Part shown: positions 50,745-62,490 of the stretch, one piece after another
Numbering within the stretch: the stretch's first letter is position 1
Layout: each line of letters opens with the position of its first letter
Assembly: GCA_009193035.1 (NCBI GenBank)
Contig: SWDT01000038.1
Span: 310,001 to 374,000 of the forward strand
Direction: 5' to 3'
Length of the DNA stretch: 64,000 bases
DNA from: Halicephalobus mephisto
Lineage: Eukaryota; Nematoda; Chromadorea; Rhabditida; Panagrolaimidae
Program-made: the position numbers and the translations under genes
The notes under the pieces: model-generated
The model's input: only the letters and a program-made list of their open reading frames with translations
The model's database searches: none
Told to the model about the DNA's origin: nothing

Positions 50745-53700
50745 ATGGCATCTACGTCACACGGGATCCACCGGATCAACAGACACGCCAGGAACGGCCT
50801 GGAGCAGGTGTTGAACAAAAAAACGGAGAGACTTGCTTCCTTGGTTCGTAGATCAAAGTTGTAATTTTTTTAAAACAAAATTTATTTATTTTTTTTCAGA
50901 ATTGAACATCGAAATGAAAAAAATTCATTAACGAACACGGAAAACGCCTCGACGGAACCCGATTTTCCGATTATGATGAAAGATTTGAATTTTCATACAT
51001 ATTCCGAAAAAAAATCAATGGCAAGAAAAAATTTATTTAATTTTAAAATTTTGATTTTTAGGGAAATGTAATCGAAAACAAAAAAAAATCATCTCCGTTT
51101 TTGCACCTCAACGTCGGGGGCCAGGCATTTGTCCTCAGAGTCGACACCCTCATATCTCGGCAATGTGGTAATTTAAATTTTTTAATTTATCTTGAAAAAT
51201 AAAATTGAGGTAGTCGCATTGTCATATTTACATCTCAATTCTGAAGTCAGAATTAGAAGTTGATTTTCGGGATTCTGGATTATAAAGATCGACTTCTGAA
51301 TTCAGAATTCTGGGTTCTAGAGATCAACTTCTGACTTCAGAATTCTGGATTATAAAGATCAACTTCTGAATTCAGAATTCTGGATTCTAGAGATCGACTT
51401 CTGAATTCAGAATTCTGGATTGTAGAGATCGATTTCTGATTTCAGAGTTTCAGAGATCGACTTCTGATTTTAGCATTCTGAATTATAGAGATCAACTTCT
51501 GATTTCAAAATTCTAGAGATCAATTTCTAATTTCTGAATTCTAGATTTTAAATACCAATATCTCATTTCTTAATCCTACATTATACAAGTCAATTTCTAA
51601 TTTCTAAATTCAGAATTATGGATTCTAGAGATCAACGTCTTATTTTTGAACTTTACCAAAATATATTTCTGATTTTAGAATCTTGAATCATAAAAATCAA
51701 AATCTGAATTTAGATTCAAAATCTACAGTCCTAATTTCATCATTTTATACATTTTTTGGTCAATTTTAAAAATTTAAAACTTTATTTTTCGATTTTTTTA
51801 AATGAAAATTTTCATAAAACAATTTTCGAAATTTTATAAAAATACAAAATTGCTTAAAATAGTTTTTTTGATTTTTGATGGTTGAATTAAAGTTATAATT
51901 GAAAAATGAATGTCTGGGACGCAGGTGTTATACGACAAAAAAGTCGCAACTTTCGCTACAGTACTAAATATAAAACATCATCATTACGTGATTTTTGTGA
52001 GAATTGCCAAATCTGATGTAATTTTTAAAATTTTATGAACATTTCGTACTTTTTACGAAAGTCGTAATGTAGTTGTTTAAAAAATAGTAACATTTGACAA
52101 AAGTTGTTTTGAATTTTATGTGAAGACTACATGAACGTTTTTGACGAAATATTACATATTGGTTGAATTTTATTACAAAAATAGTTGTATATAAAAAAAT
52201 TGTAACTTCTATTGTAAAATGTTCCATATTTGTTGAATTTTACTATAAAAATAGTTGCATATAAAAAAATTGTAACTTTTGTTGTAAAATGTTACATATT
52301 GGTTGAATTTCATTACATGAAGGTTATGTAAAATTTAACTTCTATAATGAAAAGTAATATATTTACTATATTTCGCTATATAGAAATTACATACAAGAAA
52401 ATCATAACCTCTGTTGTAAAATGTCGCATATTTATTACATTTTATGACATAATAGTTACATACAAAGAAATCGTAACTTCTATTGTAAAATGTTACATAT
52501 TTTTTGCATTTCATCACGTAAAAGTTATATAAAATTTGTAACTTCTGTTGCAAAATGTTGCATATTTATTACATTTTATAGCATATATAAAAGTTACATA
52601 TAAATAAATTGTAACTTCTGTGACGAAAAGTAATATATTTGTTAGATTTTACCATATAGAAATTACATACAAGAAAATCGTAACTTCTGTTGTAAAATGT
52701 CGCATATTTATTACATTTTATGACATAATAGTTACATACAAGAAAATCGTAACTTCTGTTGTAAAATGTTACATATTTTTTGCATTTTATAGCATATATA
52801 AGAGTTACATATAAATAAATTGTAACTTCTGTTGTAAAATGTTGCATATTTATTACATTTTATGACATAATAGTTACATACAAATAAATTGTAACTTCTG
52901 TTGTAAAATGTCACATTTTTATTACATTTCATCATGTAAAAGTTATATATTTATTTTTTACTTGTGGAAACTTTGATTTTGTGCGAAATAGGAATAAAAA
53001 GTAAAAACTAAAGTTATATATAAAAAATTCTAACTTCTGTGACGAAATCTTGTATTTATTAAATAAAAGTTAAATAAAAATTAAATAAAAATTTATAATT
53101 TTGTCAAATACAATATGTAAAATTTCAAGATGAAAATCCAAATAATTTATAAAATCCAACAATTGTCAAATAATGCAATTTTTAAATTATTTTCTAACTT
53201 TTGCAATAAATTGCGAATGTTTATTAAATTTTGAAAATTACATCATCAGATTTGAAATTTGCAAAATCAAAAATAATGATGTTTTGCTTTTGTTACTGTA
53301 GGAAAAATTATAATTTTATATGCAGTCGAACTTGGATGTAAAATACTCCTTTGGAATCGGGTAAAACATATCTTAAAAGAAAGGATATATCATAGCGAGG
53401 GTATCTTATATCCAAGTGCTACTGTATTTCAAGTTCAGAGATTTCGAAATACAGTAGAACTTGCATATAGAATACCTCCTAAGGACTGGGGAAGCGTATT
53501 TTATAAGAAAGGATATATCATAGCGGGGGGTAAATTTAACGATAGACTAACCAAACTCACTCACTCAGACTATATTTTATAACAAGAGATATCTTATAGG
53601 GGGTATCTTATATCCAAGTGCTACTGTATCTTAGGACGGAAAACTAAACCAGAAAGAGAGAACTTGAAGCGATAGCCTGAACATCAGGGAGTGTGGAATA

Positions 53701-56700
53701 CCGTAGGGCATAAGAAAATCCTTGGTTATAATTACATTGGAGATACAGTAGACTCGCGATAAGTGGCAGCTCGATAACTGAAAAACCGCGTTAAATAGAA
53801 CTCAGAAATGCTATTTGATCTTTAACGTTCCTTAAGTTGAACATTCGATAACTAAAAAATCACTATAAATGAGACATTTAGTAATTGAAGAGTCACTATA
53901 AATGGGACATTTGATAACTAAAAAATCACTATAAATGGGACATTTGGTAACTGAAGAGTCACTATAAATGGGACATTTAGTAACTAAAAAATCACTATAA
54001 ATGAGACATTTGGTAACTGAAAAATCGCCATAAGTTGAACCTTTTCCCGATGCCTTGAAGTTCCACTTATCGCGAGTTCACTGTATATAATAATTACATT
54101 TGTCTTATTGTATTAGTAGAAATTATTAAAAAATTTTGTTTTCTGTCGTAGTAGCATGTAAAAATAAATTTAGGACTTTTGTCTTTCCTGGCTCATCTGT
54201 CCCATCGGGAAAGACTCCCCCTCGTGGATGCTTATTTCGAAGAAAGCAATGAATACTATTTCGAAAGACAACCGACATTATTCCATACTGTTTACCAGTT
54301 TTACCTCGTCGGGAAGATCCACCAACCTGCTCAAGCTTGCCCTCAGGACATCCTGGACGAACTCGACTACTGGGGAATAGATCCGATTCCTTATTTTTCT
54401 TCTTGTTGTTGTGGAGAAAATGAAATTCAAGATTCTGAAGACGAAAACGACGATATTATTGATGAATTTCAAAATGTCAAATTTGGAGAACTTCGAAGTA
54501 AAATCTGGCAGATTATCGAAGAACCAACGACTTCGATCTACGGACGGATATTCGCTTTTTTATCCGTCTCATTTGTTCTGATTTCCATCTCTGGACTTAT
54601 CCTGGGATCTATCCCGGATCTCCAAGTACCTAATGAAAGAATAGACAAAAAAAGTAAATTAATTTTTAAAAATAAAAAAAACAAAAAATCAAAAAATATT
54701 TAAAAAAGTAATTTTTAAAAATTAAAAAAAAACAAAGAATTAAAAAATATTTAAAAAAGTAATTTTTAAAAATAAAAAAGTAAAAAGAATTTTAAAAAAT
54801 TAATTTAAATAAATTTTATTAAAAAGTAACAGTAATTTTGAAAAACAAAAAAATTTTTTTAAATAATTTTTAAAAATTAAACATGGTTGTAAAAATTAAT
54901 TAAAAATAATTTTTAGATAATAGTCAAATAATTATCGATCGAGATCCTCATCCGGCCCTTGTCAAGCTTGAATATGTCTGTATTGTTTGGTTTTCTTTTG
55001 AGTACTTTCTGAAAATGCTCGTCAGTGCCAACAGATGGAGGACTTTCCGTCAACTTCTGAATATCATCGATCTTTTCGCCATTTTGCCTTTCATGATCGA
55101 GATGAGTTTGTTCATCCTCGGAATCAGCACCGAACAGCTCCAGGATTTGAAGGTTGGGCTTGAATTAATTCCGAAATTTAATTTACTCATGTTGTTCAAT
55201 TTTTTCGTTTTTAGTCATGTTTAGAATTACGTTTTTATTTTTGAACGTATCGAGGAAATTTTTATTTTTTTAAATTCTGAAGTCAGAATTAGAAGTTCAA
55301 TTTTAGAATCCTGGGTTATGAAGGCGAACTTTCGACTTCAGGGTCTTGGATTAGGAACACCAATTTCCAACTTCAGAATCCTTGATTATAAAAATTCATC
55401 TTTGACTTCAGAATTCTGAATTATAAGAACTCACTTCCAACTTCAGAATTCTTAATTATGAAGATGAATTTCCAACTTCAGAATCCAAGGTTATAAATAT
55501 TCATCTTTGACTTCAGAATTCTGAATTATTAAAGTTGTTTTTCGACTTCAGAATTCTTAATTATGAAGATGAATTTCCAACTTCAGAATCCAGGATTATA
55601 AAAATTCATCTTTGTTTTTAGAATTCTGAATTATTAAAGTTGTTTTTCAACTTCAGAATCCTTGATTACAAAGACTAATTTCTAACTTCTGAATTCAGGA
55701 TTGTGAAAATCTCTGTGGATTAACTCTATGCTTGTTGCTTGATTGGTCAATGGGGTTTAGTGATCTGACCAATTTGTGAATTTTTACTTTTTGGAAATTT
55801 CGCAACTTTGACTTTGGGGAAACTATTACAGTAATTTTCACTTTGCAGGGTGCATTTCTGGTAATCAGAATCCTACGAGTACTGAGAGTTATCCGAGTTT
55901 TGAAACTTGGTCGCTACAGTAGCGGACTCCAAATGTTCGGAAAAACCCTCAAAGCGAGTTGTCGACAACTCTGGATGATGGGGATGGTGGTCATGACTGG
56001 TGTCATTTTCTTCAGTACTCTTGTTTATTTTCTCGAGAAAGATGAACCTAATTCTGGTTTCTACAGTATACCAGCAAGTTGTTGGTGGTGTCTTGTCACA
56101 ATGTCCACGGTTAGTTATCCACCGTAATTAACTAATTTTTTGAAGAGTTTCAGGTCGGATATGGAGATCTCACTCCGGTTACCGTAGGTTAGTAGAGTTT
56201 TCAATTTTTTAATATACTGTAATTTGGAAATCTTTTAATTTTTTAGTATACTGTAATTTGGAAATTTTCAGCAGGAAAATTGGTTGCAACAGGGGCCATT
56301 GCCTGCGGGGTTCTAGTCTTGGCCCTTCCAATTACCATAATCGTGAGTTATTTTTCACATTTTGAATTTTATTTTCTTTATTAAAATTAATTCTAAAATC
56401 TCCCAAGAAACGAAACAACCTGTGTTTTTATCGAAGTCGAAAATAAAAATTTTTCCTTTTCAAGAAAATTGTATTTTATTTTATCTAACTTTTATAAATT
56501 TGGACTTGATTTATGAATTGTGTCTTAACGCGAAAAATCCAAACTTGGTTTTATAGAAGTTGAAGATCAGGATTTGAGATCGAAGTTGTAATTTTCGTGC
56601 TAGTGTAGTGTGGGTCTTCGGAACTGTGTGGAATGCTGAGTATTCAGCGATAGTTACACGGCTCCGGGATTTAGTGGAAGATGTGGAGGATTGAGGTTCC

Positions 56701-57793
56701 TACCATGGGCAGGTTCCCAAATAAGTTTATTGAACACCATCAAGCGAATAGAAAAAACGTTTCCTGAGGGTTGTTAACTAGACTCGACGGAGTTCCACAG
56801 AAATCCAAGAGATTCAACAGACCATCTGATTCCCTCTCTCCGTCGGATTCAGTTTTCCTCGTCTTATACAGCGATCTGGACACATCGACTGACAGGACGG
56901 AGACTCCCTGAGGGGATCATATGGTAGTTGGATTTACGTATATTATTTACACCACACTATGATGAATTCCCAAGTTATTTTTTAATTCAAAAATCCCCGT
57001 CGAAACCACTTTTGTAGGAAATGTTTATTCTAATTTTCATAATTATGTGATTTTTAAATTCGACTTCAGGTGGATAACTTCATGAAAGTCGCTGAATCAG
57101 AAAGACGACCAGGATTCGCAGAAACCGGCAAAATGAGACGTCTCGGTCCCAGAGCGAGGATCGCCATGTAGGTTCTTTGTCAAAGCTATTTGTACAGTAT
57201 GGTTTATAATTTCGAAAGTATTGTAACTTGTTTTAAGTGTCTTCATTACTGAAGGGGAATTTTTAAAATATTCAAAATTTAAATTGTAGAAGGTAGTTTG
57301 AAGATTTTGGGGACATACAGTACTCACCTATTACTGTACAATGAAATAAGGATAATTATTGATCCTAAAATTATAGATCATACTGTACTTAATCCTGAGA
57401 AAATTAATATTAGATATAGGTTACAGTTACATCTAGCCTAAGGTACATATATTACTGTACTTTGGAAACAGAAAAGTACAGTATGTTCCATAATTTAGGA
57501 CTACCGTAACTCGTTCCAGATGTTGTAATTTCGGAAATAAAATTCTTAAAAATATCCAGAATTTAATTTATAGGTCCTACTGTAAGTACTCTAGTATTCT
57601 ACAGTAACTTTTTTATTACTGTATAATGGGACAATTATAACCAATGGTTTTGAAATTATTACTGCTACTGTAATTGTATGTTTTTAGCCCTGAGGAACCG
57701 GATAACCTTGTTCGTCAACAAAGCCTAAGAAGGAAGAAACAGCCGAATCAGACATCTGAATCCAAATCGAAAAATAACTCACCACTTTTGTGA
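50745..57793 (+). CDS. Voltage-gated potassium channel alpha subunit (Kv family)
   Basis: Ten exons (50745-50857, 50900-51020, 51062-51167, 54174-54653, 54917-55152, 55849-56109, 56154-56187, 56272-56342, 57070-57167, 57688-57793) give 541 residues. The T1 tetramerisation domain starts at HLNVGGQAFVLRVDTLISRQ (about 93) and continues after a 3-kb intron with HRERLPLVDAYFEESNEYYF and IHQPAQACPQDILDELDYWG. S1 is about 236-260, S2 285-305 and S3 315-337. S4 is RILRVLRVIRVLKLGRYSSG with five basic residues every third position. S5 is 393-415, the pore CWWCLVTMSTVGYGD, and S6 ends VLVLALPITIIVDNF. The usual S6 PxP is P-I-T. Intron 2 uses a GC donor (GCAAGA, 41 nt). Acidic insert between T1 and S1. 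The subfamily (Kv2/exp-2/kvs-like) is not resolved. Confidence 0.95.
51200..51740. repeat. AGATCGACTTCTGAATTCAGAATTCTGGAT minisatellite, channel intron 3
   Basis: About twelve degenerate copies of a 35-42 bp unit built on TCTGAATTCAGAATTCTGGA (itself palindromic). Related copies occupy 55270-55720 in channel intron 5 and 7130-7370 in the Gly/Tyr-rich gene. Confidence 0.85.
52060..52960. repeat. ~70-bp satellite (TAACTTCTGTTGTAAAATGT), channel intron 3
   Basis: About twelve copies of a 66-72 bp unit: ATCGTAACTTCTGTTGTAAA, ATGTYRCATATTTATTACAT, TTTATGACATAATAGTTACA, TACAAGAAA. Both strands stay open across several units and give repetitive Tyr/Cys-rich frames (for example YDFLVCNYYVIKCNKYATFY on the complement). 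They are repeat translations. Confidence 0.9.
53323..53626. mobile_element. Two adjacent TIR elements (CAGTAGAACTTG...CAAGTGCTACTG)
   Basis: Copies at 53323-53424 and 53452-53626. Ends CAGTAGAACTTGCATATAGA and TATCTTATATCCAAGTGCTA+CTG are inverted repeats; the second copy is TA-flanked on both sides. The interior GGATATATCATAGCGRGGG and TAACCAAACTCACTCA match the 35213-35365 element in the opposite orientation. Confidence 0.8.
53746..54083. mobile_element. 338-bp pogo/Tigger-like MITE with internal 33-bp minisatellite
   Basis: Ends CAGTAGACTCGCGATAAGTGG and, inverted, CAGTGAACTCGCGATAAGTG, flanked by TA on each side. The interior is about seven copies of a 33-34 bp unit (TCACTATAAATGGGACATTT, GGTAACTGAAGAG). 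Such ends resemble those of pogo-type transposons; the copy is non-autonomous. It ends 90 bases before channel exon 4. Confidence 0.85.
55265..55725. repeat. CAACTTCAGAATCCNNGATTATAAA minisatellite, channel intron 5
   Basis: About twelve copies of a 37-40 bp unit (TTTCCAACTTCAGAATCC, AGGTTATAAATATTCATC) with two longer duplicated blocks near 55440-55560 and 55560-55640. Same family as at 51.2-51.7 kb. Confidence 0.8.
56604..56961. mobile_element. GC-richer insert in channel intron 8, possible solo LTR
   Basis: The segment begins TGTAGTGTGGGTCTTCGG and ends TTTACACCACACTATG, so TAGTGTGG and CCACACTA form an 8-bp terminal inverted repeat. The interior is far less A/T-rich than its surroundings, with AATAAGTTTATTGAACACC in the middle like an LTR polyadenylation region. 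I could not identify a clean target duplication, so solo LTR is only a suggestion. Confidence 0.4.
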
Positions 57794-58009
57794 TTTTTTC
57801 AAACATGATCTCTTTATTCTTCGAAAAAGCTCCTGATTTTATAACTTAATTAAATAATTAATTTGCTATTATATACACACAGCACTTGTTTCGAAATTTC
57901 CCTTCGTGATGAGAATCAGCAAATTATCCATTTTCGTTTCGGAAGCCGTATGAAGATCAGAGCTCATGAATACAGTAATTAGGGTTACAAAAGTTGATAA
58001 TCAAAGTCT

Positions 58010-58400
58010 AAAATCGAAATTTTCGGACTTTTCGTTTTGAGACAATTTTTGAAATTTTCAAATTTTTCGTTCTGAAACAATTTTTGGAATTTTTCGTCCC
58101 AAGACACAATTTTCCGAATTTTTCAGACTTTTCGCTCTGAGACATTTGGAAATTTTTGAATTTTTCGTTTCAAGACAGCTTTCGAAATTTTTGGACTTTT
58201 TGTTTTAAAAGAATTTTTGGAATTTTTGGAATTTTTATTTTGAGACACTATTTGAGCCATATTGTGATTCGAAAAGTCCGAAAATTAAATTATATTGATT
58301 TTAATAAAACAAGTTTTTTAAATAAAAAATTAGAAATTGTCTCGACGCGAAAAGTCCGAATTTCGATTTCGAACTTTGAAGATCATCTTTGAAAAAATTG
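58010..58400. repeat. TTTTCGTTTTGAGACAATTTTTGAAA repeats, spacer after channel
   Basis: About six short units (GGACTTTTCGTTTTGAGACA) between the channel and the tetraspanin, flanked by TTGATAATCAAAGTC and TTCGAACTTTGAAGATCATC. No gene is seen. Confidence 0.7.
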
Positions 58401-58486
58401 AACACGGGCAAAAATTGGCGATAAAATAGAAATTAAAAATATCGATAAATTCGGAATGAAGTAAGTTCTGGATACGGTATGAGTGA

Positions 58487-59438
58487 TCAGTAAGTAGCAA
58501 TGTAGGGATTCTCGCGGTCACGGAACGCTCGGAAAAGCACACAGTTGAAGACCAGAGAAATAAACTCCAGAATCACACACAGAACTCCGATGACGACAAT
58601 GGTTTCTCCAGCATTTTCCAACTTCTCAGAAATCACAGAATAACAGTCTGGCTGAAAATAATTAACTTAAAAAAATTTAAAAAAGAATTTTTTTAAATTT
58701 CGAAAAAAAATTAATTTTTCGGTTTTTTTTAAATTTAAAAATTAATTTTCAGTTTTTTTTAATTTAAAAATTAATTTTTTTTGGTTTTTTTTAATTTTAA
58801 AGATTAATTTTTAGGTTTTTTTTAAATTTGAAAATTAATTTTTCGGTTTTTTTTATTTTAAAAATTAATTTTTCAGTTTTTTTTAAATGAAATCTTACAG
58901 CGTCCATGAGGGTGCCTGGACATCGGCCTTCTTGTTTGTACAGATGCATCGTGTCAGCGGTGGCTCCACAGCACTGGAGCACCTTCTGGATCGGAAGCAG
59001 TTGCATTCTGCCGTCTACTGTAGTCGCGGATTGTTCCATGAAATGCTTCAATCCGGCCAGTAGATCTGCACGATTTATCAGTAAGTATCCCAAAGCGAAA
59101 ATTTCGATTACAATCAGAATCAAAATAACGATAAATTGCAACGCCAGAAGAAGCATGGATTCACAAACAGCTCCACAACATCCGAGAAATCCAACGATGA
59201 ACAACAAAGCTCCAACAGCAACGAGAACCCACAACGAAGCCTGGTACTTGGCCAAATCATCGACGAATTCATCGCTGATTTTTACTTGTCGAGCAAAATC
59301 ACTCAGATGAAGAGCGAAATTTTTGTCCAAGTTGGCCCATAAGGAAAATCCACAAATAAGTCCTCCACATAAGAATATTAATAAATTCGTCGTAAAAACA
59401 ACAAATTTCACTAATTGGTTACCGCAACCATAAACCAT
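58487..59438 (-). CDS. Tetraspanin
   Basis: Two exons on the complement (59438-58899, 58651-58487) give 234 residues. Tetraspanins have four membrane helices and organise membrane microdomains. TM1 is VKFVVFTTNLLIFLCGGLIC, TM2 LWVLVAVGALLFIVGFLGCC, TM3 LLALQFIVILILIVIEIFAL and TM4 IVVIGVLCVILEFISLVFNC. The large extracellular loop has the hallmark CCG (156-158), Cys173 and the PDC pair partner (Cys183), enough for two disulphides. Membrane-proximal cysteines (GCG near the N-terminus, GCCGAVCE) are likely palmitoylation sites. The loop is short. The start ATG is the first in the frame and matches the family start. Convergent with the potassium channel. The member cannot be named. Confidence 0.95.
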
Positions 59439-59449
59439 TTTGATTTCAC

Positions 59450-60060
59450 TGAAAATACAAAAGTTATAAATAATATTAAAAAATTTAACAAATTAAAAAC
59501 GTAAAAAATATAAAAAGTATAGAAGTAAAAAATATTAAAAATATTTAAAAATTTTAAAAATAAAAAATATTAAAAATATTAAAGATATTAAAAATATTAA
59601 AGATATTAAAAAATATAAAAATTAAAAATATTTAAAAATATTAAAATGTAAAAATATTAAAAATATTAAAAATATTAAAAATAAAAAAATTAAAAATCAC
59701 AAAATTATGAAATTATAGGAGTTATAAAAAATGAGAATTTTTAAAAATAAAAAATTTCAAAAAAATTCAAAATTTTTAAAATTTTTTTATATTTTTATAA
59801 TTTTGCATTTTTAATTTCAAAAATGTAAAAATCATTAAAAAATATAAAACATAAATAATAAAATTCGAGAATTTAAAAAAATTTGAACAATTTTATCCAG
59901 AAATAGTCAGGAAAATTTTTTTTTTAAATTGTGTGAAAAAAAAATTTTTTCTTTAAACTATGTGAAAAAAAATTTTTTTTTTAAAATTGTGAAAAAAAAT
60001 TTTTTTTTTTAAATTGTGAAAAAAAAATTTTTTAAACTGTGTGAAGAAAAAAAGAAAAAT
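59450..60060. other. A/T low complexity upstream of tetraspanin
   Basis: 59480-59700 is dominated by ATTAAAAATATTAAA units. 59915-60045 has four copies of TTTTTTTAAATTGTGTGAAAAAAA. Presumed to include the tetraspanin promoter; no motif stands out. Confidence 0.6.
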
Positions 60061-60069
60061 AGTCCTTCA

Positions 60070-60490
60070 ATCCGATTTTGGGCTGCCAGGAGTTTTCTGT
60101 GAATGAAGCAAAACAATTTAAATTTTTAAACTAAAAATATTTTTCTAATTTTTAAAAACGAAAAATACAATCATCGATTTTGTTCAAAATTTGCTCATCT
60201 TTGACATTTAGTCCGTTAATTTTGCGGAACTTGTTTAACAAATTGTGGACAATGCGAGTCATATGTGGTACACGAGCTCCAGAAGGAGGCACGTATTTCG
60301 TAACAGATTTATTTCATGATTTCAAATTTTCTTTATTTTTTAATAACAAATACCTCCAGATTGAGCAAAATATTGACGGATTTGGGCCAGAGAAAAAAGA
60401 AAAAAATATATCATTTTGGATCCATGGCACACAAAATCCGAAAATATATACTGTCCGCAATGTGTTAATTTTTACTTTTTAAACCAGTTT
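60070..60490. other. Mixed-composition island, no gene confirmed
   Basis: Both strands have open stretches here. The + strand frame from 60180 has 100 codons (MFKICSSLTFSPLILRNLFN...). The complement has an open run around PPSGARVPHMTRIVHNLLNK and on through INGLNVKDEQILNKIDD. Neither has a recognisable family or clear splice sites. One could be a real exon. Confidence 0.3.
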
Positions 60491-60499
60491 TGGATTAGT

Positions 60500-61260
60500 C
60501 TAAAGTAGGGACTTTGACTAACGAGATTAATCTTAAAATATATAAATAAAGTCAATTTTACAAAATAAAAAAAAATCCTGAGGAATTAAAAATTTCAAAA
60601 AATACCGTAAGATAGTTAGTTTTAAATTTTTTATATCAAAATTCCCGATCTTTGGTTTCATTTAATATCATAATTTTAAATTAAAAAAATAAAATTAAGT
60701 TAATTTTACAAAATAAAAAAAATCCTGAGGAATTAAGAATTTCAAAAAATAACTATTTTACGACATGTTCAGAATTTTTCAGATTAGAATTCTTGGTTTA
60801 GCTTGAAATCATAATTGTGACTAAAAAAGTTAATTAAAATATAAAAATTAGGTCAATTTTACAAAATCAAAGAACAAATGCCCTGAGGAACTAAAATTTC
60901 AAAAAAAATACCGTAAGATAGTTTCGAATTTTTTATATCAGAATTTTCGATTTTTGGTTTCATTTAATATCATAATTTTAAATAGAAATTTAATTAAGAA
61001 AAAAATTAGGTCAATTTTATGAAATCAAAAAAAAATACCCTGAGGAACTAAAATTTCAAAAAAAATACCGTAAGATAGTTAGTTTTAAATTTTTTATATC
61101 AGAATTTTCAATTTTTGGTTTCATTTAATATCATAATTTTAAATAAAAAATAAAATAAAATAAATTTTACAAAATTAGGAAATATGCCCTGAGGAACTAA
61201 AAATTTCAAAAAAGTTATTTTATATCTTATTTTTTGGTTTTCAAACTAGTCTTTTTGATC
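60500..61260. repeat. ~180-bp tandem repeat (CCTGAGGAACTAAAATTTCAAAA)
   Basis: Five decayed copies: GTCAATTTTACAAAAT, CCTGAGGAACTAAAATTTC, AAAAAATACCGTAAGATAG, TTTTTATATCAGAATTTTCG and TTTGGTTTCATTTAATATC follow in the same order each time. Confidence 0.85.
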
Positions 61261-61369
61261 CTTGGATTAACTAAAAATGACAATTATGATCGGCAAATCT
61301 GATCTAAAAAACCGAAATCAGGTCGAATCAAAGGATCAAAGATCCGAAAGCTTATTTTTTATCTTTTTA

Positions 61370-62490
61370 ATCATTTTTTTCGTTGATAAAATGGCCTAAA
61401 ATTCCCATCACGTGATCAACAAAGTTGATTTAAAAGAAGAAATAATTTAAAATTTTTTTTAAAATTTATATTAATTTTGAAAGTAGAATTTGTCAAAAAA
61501 AAAATAGAACATTTTAAAACTTATTTTTTTTATTTTCACAAATTTTAATTAGATAATTAATAAAGTTAATTTAAAAAAAACAATTTCAAAATTAATATAA
61601 ATTTTAAAAAATATTTAAAAATAGAATTTGTCAAAAAAAATAGAATATTTTAAAACTTATTTTTTTTATTTTTACAAATTTTAATTAGATGATCAATAAA
61701 GTTAATTTAAAAAAAACAATTTCAAAATTAATATAAATTTAAAAAAATATTTAAAAAAAAATAGAATATTTTAAAACTTATTTTTTAGTTTTTTTATTTT
61801 CACAAATGGCAATTACGTGATCAACAAAGTTGATCGAAAAAAACAATTTCGAAACCAATGTAAACAAAAAAGAAGTACTCCAAGGTAAAATTTGTCAAAG
61901 AAAATAAAGTATTTTAAAACTTATTTTTAAAATAATTTTTATTTTCACAAATTTCAACCATGTGATCAACAAAGTTAATTTAAAAGAAAAAACAATTTCG
62001 AAATTAATATAAATGAAAAAATATTCTAAAATAGAATTTGTCAAAGAAAATAAAATATTTTTAAAATTTATTTTTTATTTTTTTTTATTTTTTTTATTTT
62101 CAAAAATTTCAATTAGATAATTAATAAAGTTAATTTAAAAAAATAATTTCGAAATTAATATAAATTTTTAAAAAATATTTCAAAATAAAAACTTTCTGAA
62201 AAAGTAAAATATTTTAAAACTTATTTTTTATTTTTTTATTTTAACAAATTTCAATTAGATAATTAATAAAGTTAATTTAAAAAAAATAATTTAAAAATTA
62301 ATATAAATTTTTAAAAAATATTTCAAAATATTCTAAAATAAAAACTTCCTGAGAAAATAGAATATTTTAAAACTTATTTTTTATTTTTTTAGTTTCACAA
62401 ATAACCTAAATTGGTAATTACGTAATCATTAAAGTCAATTTTCAAAAAAAATTCGGAATTAACATAAATCAAGACAGAATATTTTTCAGT
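61370..62490. repeat. ~145-bp tandem repeat (ATAATTAATAAAGTTAATTTAA)
   Basis: About seven copies marked by AATATTTTAAAACTTATTTT, CACAAATTTCAATTAGAT and AATAAAGTTAATTTAAAA. The pair 62640-62740 and 62750-62850 is a separate exact duplication (AGAATTGGAACTGAATATTT, TTATCTATTTTAATAAGTTT). 62870-63090 is of mixed composition without a recognisable gene. Confidence 0.85.

Noticed and set aside
52033..52935. Six Tyr/Cys-rich ORFs on both strands
   Set aside because: Periodic translation of the ~70-bp satellite; the unit length keeps the frame open by chance.
53281..54100. A protein-coding transposase between the TIR elements
   Set aside because: Three separate short elements are present; no frame or DDE-type motif is visible.
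58906..59342. 134-codon + strand ORF
   Set aside because: Antisense of tetraspanin exon 1.
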